A stretch of 34,611 bases of DNA from Chitinophagaceae bacterium. GTDB taxonomy: Bacteria; Bacteroidota; Bacteroidia; Chitinophagales; Chitinophagaceae. The notes beneath the pieces are model-generated. The model worked only from the letters and a program-made list of their open reading frames with translations, was not told where the DNA came from and did not search any database. The position numbers and the translations under genes were made by a program. Position 1 is the first letter of the stretch. The number at the start of each line of letters is the position of its first letter. The stretch covers positions 1 to 34,611 of the forward strand of contig JADGPX010000003.1 in the NCBI GenBank assembly GCA_017882215.1, read 5' to 3'. This document shows positions 29,214 to 34,611 of the stretch, piece by piece.

Positions 29214-29414
29214 TCAACATCCCCGCCTGACCAGTGTCAGTCGGGCAGGATTGTCCCAATAGCTATCGGGACTCATTTATAGAGTTCCATTTTTACTCAG
29301 CATTTTTGGTAACGCAAAGAACGCTATAAATTCACTAAGAGCCGCAAAGAAAAACTTTGCGATACACTGTCTGCCGTCAGGCAGGTTTGCGTTTTTCTTT
29401 GTGTTCTTTGCGAT
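29214..29414. repeat. Composite dispersed repeat, copy B (inverted relative to copy A)
   Basis: Reverse complement shares GCGTTCTTTGCGTTACCAAAAA, GAGTCCCGAT and GGGACAATCCTGCCCGACTGACACTGGTCAGGCGGGGATGTTGA with 3347-3525. Confidence 0.85.
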
Positions 29415-29431
29415 ACAAATCTAAAGATCAC

Positions 29432-29677
29432 TCACTTGTACTTGTTTAAAACCACAGGAATTCCATCACATTTTTCAATGGCAAATTTTACAAGTGTTTC
29501 TTTTTCATCTGTAGATAATACGCTTGCTTCTCCTAAAGTTCCACCTAATACAATTCCATCCACACCTGCTTCAAGTTGCGCATAAAGATTTTTTTGAAAC
29601 ATTGAAAGATCCAGCTGATCATCTGCTGTGAATTTGGTAGTAAGTGCAGGAAAAATTCCCTGCCATTGAATTCCCAT
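29432..29677 (-). pseudogene. 5'-fragment of a dihydrodipicolinate synthase (DapA)-family gene
   Basis: QWQGIFPALTTKFTADDQLDLSMFQKNLYAQLEAGVDGIVLGGTLGEASVLSTDEKETLVKFAIEKCDGIPVVLN then KYK*; family members are about 300 aa, so the C-terminal ~70% is missing. Confidence 0.82.
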
Positions 29678-29861
29678 AATTTGTCAAAATTTTTCACAAA
29701 CTACGAATAGAAATTGAATCTGAATTCTAAGAAAGACAGTTAAGTTTTAATGAACAAAAAGTAAGCTTAAAAAAGATTATTGCTTTCACTAAACTTTCAC
29801 AATTCTTCCTTATCCATAGCATAATATTTGACGTATATAAAGTATAAAAAAAGGAGTAAAT

Positions 29862-30452
29862 ATGTCACGATTAAAAAGTTTTTATATACTGGTTTTAGCT
29901 GTTGGTGCTATGCTGTTAAATAGTTGCGGAACTTCTGCTCATATAGAAAAAGATCCGGCAATAAATCTTGCAAATTATAGAACTTATTCATGGACTGAAA
30001 AAGATAATAACATTACAAAGAAAAAAAGTCATCTGAATGACATGGCAGAGCAAAACGTTAAAAGCGCAGTGAATGCAGAATTACAAAAGCATGGATGGAG
30101 AGAGGTAACATCTGATCCTGATGTTTTACTAAGTTATGATCTTGTTATAGAGAGAAGCGTATCACAACAAAGAGATCCTGTATATTCACAACCTTATACC
30201 AGGACTTACTTTAATCCTTATACCAGAAGGTTTGGAACAATTTATTATCCTTCTCAATTTTGGGGATACGATACTTATGATATTCCTGTAAAAGAAGGAA
30301 CTGTAATGATTTCCATGATAGATCCTAAAATGGATAAAACAATTTGGCAGGGATGGGCAACCAAACAATTAAACAGTAATCGTATTACTGCTGAGGATGT
30401 ACAAAAAAATGTAAAATCGATCTTTAAAAAGTTTGATACAGCTAACAAATAA
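29862..30452 (+). CDS. DUF4136-like lipoprotein
   Basis: Lipobox LLNSCG; DPAINLANYRTYSWTEKD; GTVMISMIDPKMDKTIWQGWATKQL. Confidence 0.85.
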   Translation: MSRLKSFYILVLAVGAMLLNSCGTSAHIEKDPAINLANYRTYSWTEKDNNITKKKSHLNDMAEQNVKSAVNAELQKHGWREVTSDPDVLLSYDLVIERSVSQQRDPVYSQPYTRTYFNPYTRRFGTIYYPSQFWGYDTYDIPVKEGTVMISMIDPKMDKTIWQGWATKQLNSNRITAEDVQKNVKSIFKKFDTANK

Positions 30453-30474
30453 CCAGCACAACAACAAATGTTAA

Positions 30475-30500
30475 TCCCGCCAGTTGGCGGGACTTTTTTT
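30475..30500 (+). terminator. Rho-independent terminator
   Basis: TCCCGCCA-GT-TGGCGGGA then CTTTTTTT. Confidence 0.85.
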
Positions 30501-30514
30501 ATGCAACCTTTTAG

Positions 30515-30586
30515 TACCACGTACGGGACTCGAACCCGTGATTCCTCCGTGAAAGGGAGGCGTCTTAACCTCTTGACCAACGCGGC
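30515..30586 (-). tRNA. tRNA-Glu (anticodon TTC), intact
   Basis: GCCGCGT TG GTC AAGAGGTTAA GAC G CCTCC CTTTCAC GGAGG AATC ACGGG TTCGAGT CCCGT ACGTGGT A; all four stems pair; CCA not encoded. Confidence 0.95.
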
Positions 30587-30593
30587 ATTTATT

Positions 30594-30845
30594 TTAAGAG
30601 GACGGCAAAGATAATTGTTTTTGTATGAATTTTTTGCCTGCAGATGTTTTAAGATATTTCTCTCTTATTCTTCCCTCAGTAAAATTTAAAGCCTGTTCGG
30701 TATAAATAACTCTCCACGGCTTATAGGCAGATGTAAATTTTGATCTTCCGGCATTATGTTCTTTCAAACGGTTTTTCAAATCTTCAGTCATGCCAACATA
30801 AAGTTTTTTAGCAACCATGCTTTCCAAAACATATATAGTAACCAT
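30594..30845 (-). CDS. GIY-YIG nuclease domain protein (short, UvrC N-term-like)
   Basis: TIYVLESMVAKKLYVGMTEDLKNRLKEHNAGRSKFTSAYKPWRVIYTEQALNFTEGRIREKYLKT; start 30845 or 30866. Confidence 0.92.
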   Translation of the reverse strand: MVTIYVLESMVAKKLYVGMTEDLKNRLKEHNAGRSKFTSAYKPWRVIYTEQALNFTEGRIREKYLKTSAGKKFIQKQLSLPSS

Positions 30846-30861
30846 AAAAAATAAAAAATTA

Positions 30862-30880
30862 CCCATACTCCACGTATGGG
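30862..30880 (-). promoter_or_regulatory. Hairpin CCCATAC-GTGGA-GTATGGG plus T-rich tract (possible terminator/attenuator) at the 3' end of the tRNA-Glu copy
   Basis: Perfect 7-bp stem; minus strand continues TAATTTTTTATTTTTTATGG into the GIY-YIG start. Confidence 0.6.
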
Positions 30881-30966
30881 ACTCGAACCCGTGATTCCCT
30901 GCCTGACTGCGTCACGCAGGCAGGCTCCGTGAAAGGGAGGCGTCTTAACCTCTTGACCAACGCGGC
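30868..30966 (-). pseudogene. tRNA-Glu(TTC)-like copy with 27-nt palindromic insertion and altered 3' end
   Basis: Identical to the intact tRNA for the first 42 nt; insert CCTGCCTGCGTGACGCAGTCAGGCAGG; then GAATCACGGGTTCGAGTCCC identical; then CCCGT>CCCAT, acceptor end T>A, discriminator A>G. Confidence 0.88.
30898..30924. repeat. 27-bp palindromic insertion inside the tRNA-Glu copy
   Basis: Plus strand cctgcctgactgcgtcacgcaggcagg; absent from the otherwise identical position in 30515-30586. Confidence 0.92.
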
Positions 30967-31081
30967 ATTTATTTTAAGAGGACGGCAAAGATACTCTCAG
31001 GCATTTTCGCTGCCAAATTTTTTATGTTATAAACATGCTTATTCATTTATTGTGCATGATTGTATTATTTTTGAGCATTCT

Positions 31082-31105
31082 CCCTGCCTGTTCGGTCAGG
31101 CGGGC
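31082..31105. repeat. Palindromic element CCCTGCCTGTTCGGTCAGGCGGGC upstream of sucD
   Basis: Same family as 20612-20640. Confidence 0.7.
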
Positions 31106-31135
31106 ATTTCAATTATTTCACAATCAATTTGCAGT

Positions 31136-32035
31136 ATGTCAGTATTAGTTAATAAAAATTCCAAAATTTTAGTGCAGGGTTTTACAGGAACCGAAGGCAC
31201 TTTTCATGCAACTCAAATGATTGAATATGGAACTGATGTAGTTGGCGGTGTTACACCAAACAAAGGCGGCACAACCCATTTAAATAAACCTGTGTTTAAT
31301 ACTGTTGCAGATGCTGTAAAAAATACAGGCGCTGATGTAAGCATCATATTTGTTCCGCCGGCATTTGCAGCCGATGCAATTATGGAAGCAGCAGATGCAG
31401 GAATTGCTTTGGTGGTTTGTATCACAGAAGGTATCCCTGTTCAGGATATGATAAAAGTGAAAAATTTTTTGGCAGATAAACAAACAAGATTGATAGGACC
31501 TAATTGCCCCGGAGTTATTACCGCTGATGAATGCAAGGTGGGTATTATGCCGGGCTTTATTTTTAAAAAAGGAAGAATAGGAATTGTTTCAAAATCAGGA
31601 ACATTAACGTATGAAGCTGCTGACCAGGTAGCAAAAGCAGGACTGGGAATATCAACTGCCATTGGCATTGGAGGCGATCCTATAATCGGCACAACTACTA
31701 AAGAAGCTGTTGAATTATTTATGAATGATCCTGATACAGATGGTATTGTAATGATCGGCGAAATCGGCGGGGGAATGGAAGCAGAAGCTGCCCGATGGAT
31801 AAAAGAATATGATTATGTTGCTGAATCTCTTGGTAAAAATAAAAAACCAGTGATTGGTTTTATTGCAGGACAAACAGCACCTCCCGGTCGCCGTATGGGT
31901 CATGCAGGCGCAATTGTTGGCGGTGCTGATGATACCGCAGCTGCTAAAATGAAAATATTAAATGAATGCGGAATTCATGTAGTGGCAAGCCCTGCTGATA
32001 TTGGTAAAACAATGGCTGAGGTAATGAGGAAATAA
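31136..32035 (+). CDS. sucD: Succinate-CoA ligase subunit alpha
   Basis: [72 protein letters not shown]; start [10 protein letters not shown] inside ORF 30929..32035. Confidence 0.96.
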   Translation: MSVLVNKNSKILVQGFTGTEGTFHATQMIEYGTDVVGGVTPNKGGTTHLNKPVFNTVADAVKNTGADVSIIFVPPAFAADAIMEAADAGIALVVCITEGIPVQDMIKVKNFLADKQTRLIGPNCPGVITADECKVGIMPGFIFKKGRIGIVSKSGTLTYEAADQVAKAGLGISTAIGIGGDPIIGTTTKEAVELFMNDPDTDGIVMIGEIGGGMEAEAARWIKEYDYVAESLGKNKKPVIGFIAGQTAPPGRRMGHAGAIVGGADDTAAAKMKILNECGIHVVASPADIGKTMAEVMRK

Positions 32036-32041
32036 AAAAAA

Positions 32042-32064
32042 CTCTTCGTGATTGAAGAGCTTTT
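32042..32064 (+). terminator. Rho-independent terminator of sucD
   Basis: CTCTTC GTGATT GAAGAG C TTTT. Confidence 0.7.
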
Positions 32065-32082
32065 ATCTTATCTAAGTATTTA

Positions 32083-32400
32083 TTAATAGCGATTTCCTCT
32101 TATATATCTGTCTAACTCATTTCTGCTGCTTTGGCTGCTGAATAAATTCTATAGCTGTGCAAAATTTGCAGGATCAGCAACCACTCGGTATAACAATTCA
32201 GCTAACTCCAATCTGTTACTTTCTGAATTTATTAATTGCAGAAGCTGACTTAGGTTGAAAACTAAGTTGCTGTAGTATTAAATCCATTTCTTTCTGCAGT
32301 AACTTTTGCGGACTGAAACCATTTATCACATATGGTTTGCAATATTTGGCCAAATTGATAATCTGCCATTGTTATAACCACCATTATTATAACTGCGATC
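32083..32400 (-). pseudogene. Degraded DUF4476-like gene
   Basis: Minus-strand pieces: YNNGGYNNG / MADYQFGQILQTICDKWFQSAKVTAERNGFNTT / SQLLQLINSESNRLELAELLYRVVADPANFAQL*NLFSSQSSRNELDRYIRGNRY*, split by frame changes and an in-frame TAG. Confidence 0.65.
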
Positions 32401-32530
32401 TCTTTCAACACTTGTTTTAAATTTTTAATATTACAATGAGAAAAAATAATGTCAATAACTGATTTAGGTTGATAAAAATGTATGGTTATGTCATAAAGAT
32501 TTATCACTTTTATCTTCTAAAACCAACAAC

Positions 32531-32794
32531 ATGATAATCGTAGTAAATCACAAAATCAATAACCCCGAAAGCTTTTGGGCATCCGCTCAAAAAAGTTTAC
32601 CGGAATTGCCTGTAGATGGTGTAAAAAGAATTATACAGGTAATGCCAAACGCTGATAATACAGCAGCTACCTGTGTTTGGGAAGCTGACAGCAAAGAAGC
32701 ATTGGATAAATATTTAAGAAGTAAAGTTGGAGACTGGAGCACAGAAACATACCAGGAAGTAAATACTGCCGCGGCTATGGGGCTTTCTGTTTAG
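32531..32794 (+). CDS. Small conserved-looking hypothetical protein (possible dimeric alpha/beta-barrel)
   Basis: 87-aa ORF with reasonable composition (VWEADSKEALDKYLRSKVGDWSTETYQEVN) followed by a terminator. Confidence 0.65.
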   Translation: MIIVVNHKINNPESFWASAQKSLPELPVDGVKRIIQVMPNADNTAATCVWEADSKEALDKYLRSKVGDWSTETYQEVNTAAAMGLSV

Positions 32795-32818
32795 TGCCTT
32801 ATTATAATAAAGTATGTT

Positions 32819-32853
32819 AAACCCATCTTATAAAAATAAGGATGGGTTTTTAA
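32819..32853 (+). terminator. Rho-independent terminator
   Basis: AAACCCATC ... GATGGGTTT followed by a T-rich run. Confidence 0.75.
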
Positions 32854-32943
32854 TTTGTATGCAATTACAACTATTTTGCATCATAAGCAATCAATTAAGC
32901 AGCAGCATCGCTAACGTTTCTTGTCTTTATTTAAACAGGTATT

Positions 32944-34611
32944 ATGAATTATAAAAAATACAGTCTTCTCTTTGCCTTTATTCTTCTCTTTTCTTTTCTG
33001 CAAACAAATTTATTTGCACAGGCAAATGATTATACTAAACAATGGAAACAGGTTGATGAACTCATAAAGAAAGGTCTTACAAAATCTGCATTGGAAGAGA
33101 CAGTAAAAATTTATGAAACAGTTAAAAAAGATAATAATGATCCTCAAATAATTAAAGCCTTACTCTTCCGGGTTACATTGAGCAGAAACCTGCAGGAAGA
33201 TGCAAACGTAAAAAGCATTGCACTCGTTGAAAAAGAAATACAATCATCCAAACAACCTGCAAGATCCATACTGAACAGCATCCTGGCAGAAATGTATTGG
33301 AACTTTTTACAACAGAACAGGTACAAACTTTATAACAGAACCAAAACAATTGATTTTAAAAAAGATGATATCCTGACATGGGGGATAGATGATCTGCATA
33401 AAAAAATTGGTGAGCTTTATCTTACGTCTATTAAAGAAGAAAAACTTCTGCAACAAACAAAGCTTGAACCTCTTGATGCGATTATTATTAAAGGAAATGT
33501 GCGGTACCTGCGCCCCACATTATACGATCTGTTAGCTCATCGGGCATTGGATTATTTTAAAAATGATGAACGTGATATAAGCCGTCCTGTTTATGCTTTT
33601 GAAATTAAAGATGAAAAAGCTTTAGCTCCTGCCACTGTATTTTCTGCCCACAAATTCATAAATAAAGATTCTTCTTCTCTTCATTACTATGCATTACTCA
33701 TTTATCAAAAGCCTTAAATTTTCATGCTGCTGATGCAAAGCCTGACGCATTGATAGATGCTGATATTGAACGCCTGAATTTTGTGAAGCAATATGGTGTG
33801 ATGAATAATAAAGATGAACTGTACATAAGGGCTTTGGAAAATATTGTTGCTGCTTACCCCAATAATCCTGCTACTGCGCAGGCAAGTTTTTTTCTTACAC
33901 AGGAAATTTATAATACCGCATTAACAGAAGATAAAAAGTCTGAAAAGAAATATACAGTTAAGTACGCAAAAGAATTATTAGAAAATATTTTTAGAAAATT
34001 CCCTGAGAGCGAAGGAGGCATCAATGCAAAAAATTTATTGAAACAAATTTTGCATAAAGAATTAAACCTAACCTCTGAAAAAGTAAATGTACCCGATGAG
34101 CCTTTTAGAACATTGGTTAATTACAAAAATATTTCTGCAGTAAATTTTAGAATAATTGAAATGACTCCTGAATTTAAAAAACTAATAGAAACAAATTCTG
34201 ACAATGATGAATTATGGAAGAAATTAACTGCTCAAAAAAATATCAGAAGCTGGAAACAACCATTACCTGCAACAGATGATTATCTCAATCATTCAGCAGA
34301 AATAAAAGTGGATGCTTTACCTGTTGGTCAATATGCTTTGCTGGCAAGTGTTTCAGAAGATTTTAATCTGAATAAAACCCCACTATCAGCACAGTATTTT
34401 TATGTCTCTAATATCAGCTATATAAATAATGGAACCGAATATTTTGTATTGGACCGCACTAACGGAAAACCTTTAGCCGGCGCTAAAGTACAGGTGTGGA
34501 ATCAGCGATACGATTATAATACAAGAAAAAATATATTTGAGAAACTGGAACTTTTAACTGCAGATAAAAATGGATATATCAAAATAGCTGAAACTAAAAA
34601 GAATGAACAAC
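32944..34611 (+). pseudogene. Alpha-2-macroglobulin/MG2-like secreted protein gene, frameshifted near 33706-33710; continues past window end
   Basis: ORF 32944..33717 ends LLIYQKP*; the frame read from 33708 continues KALNFHAADAKPDALIDADIERLNFVKQYG...GTEYFVLDRTNGKPLAGAKVQVWNQRYDYNTRK with no stop to 34611. Confidence 0.72.

Noticed and set aside
30275-30580. Minus-strand ORF 101 aa ([22 protein letters not shown]...)
   Set aside because: It is a translation of the intact tRNA-Glu plus terminator and antisense of the DUF4136 gene.
30929-31135. 69-residue N-terminal extension of the sucD ORF starting within the antisense of the tRNA-Glu copy
   Set aside because: Sequence is unlike SucD and crosses a tRNA copy and a palindrome; the conserved start is [10 protein letters not shown] at 31136.
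32262-32507. 81-aa minus-strand ORF as a real gene
   Set aside because: Only its C-terminal half looks like a protein family, and the similarity continues in another frame beyond its stop; treated as part of the DUF4476 pseudogene.
33700-33720. Programmed -1 ribosomal frameshift in the alpha-2-macroglobulin-like gene
   Set aside because: TCAAAAGCC is not an X XXY YYZ slippery heptamer; a one-base loss in an A run is simpler.

Overview
This looks like a Bacteroidota (probably Chitinophagaceae-like) chromosomal segment. The assignment rests on protein style, weak Shine-Dalgarno signals and TAnnTTTG-type promoters. Most of it is housekeeping: LemA/TPM genes, pgk, gap, an MlaE/MlaF pair, a malic enzyme-Pta fusion, an M20 amidohydrolase, ALDH/deoC, secA, atpG, scpB, lysA, a beta-CASP nuclease, penicillin acylase, proC, a DadA-like oxidase and sucD. 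The strongest unusual locus is at about 30.5-31.0 kb on the minus strand. An intact tRNA-Glu(TTC) is preceded by a 380-bp duplicated unit holding a GIY-YIG nuclease ORF and a second tRNA-Glu copy. That second copy carries an exact 27-bp palindromic insertion, and its 3' end has been remodelled into a hairpin followed by a T-rich tract. Other notable signals: a probable unannotated structured ncRNA (6S-like) between secA and atpG; a RAYT transposase bracketed by REP-like palindromes; a four-helix-bundle gene embedded in GTTTAA repeats between a catalytic ALDH and a pseudo-ALDH (possible split ALDH16 next to deoC); nested palindromic insertions; a composite repeat present in two inverted copies 26 kb apart, one ending a truncated DapA-like gene; a dispersed AGTACAAGTGAGTGACAC motif; a DUF4476 pseudogene; and a frameshifted alpha-2-macroglobulin-like gene. 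All calls were made by reading the sequence. No searches or folding software were run.
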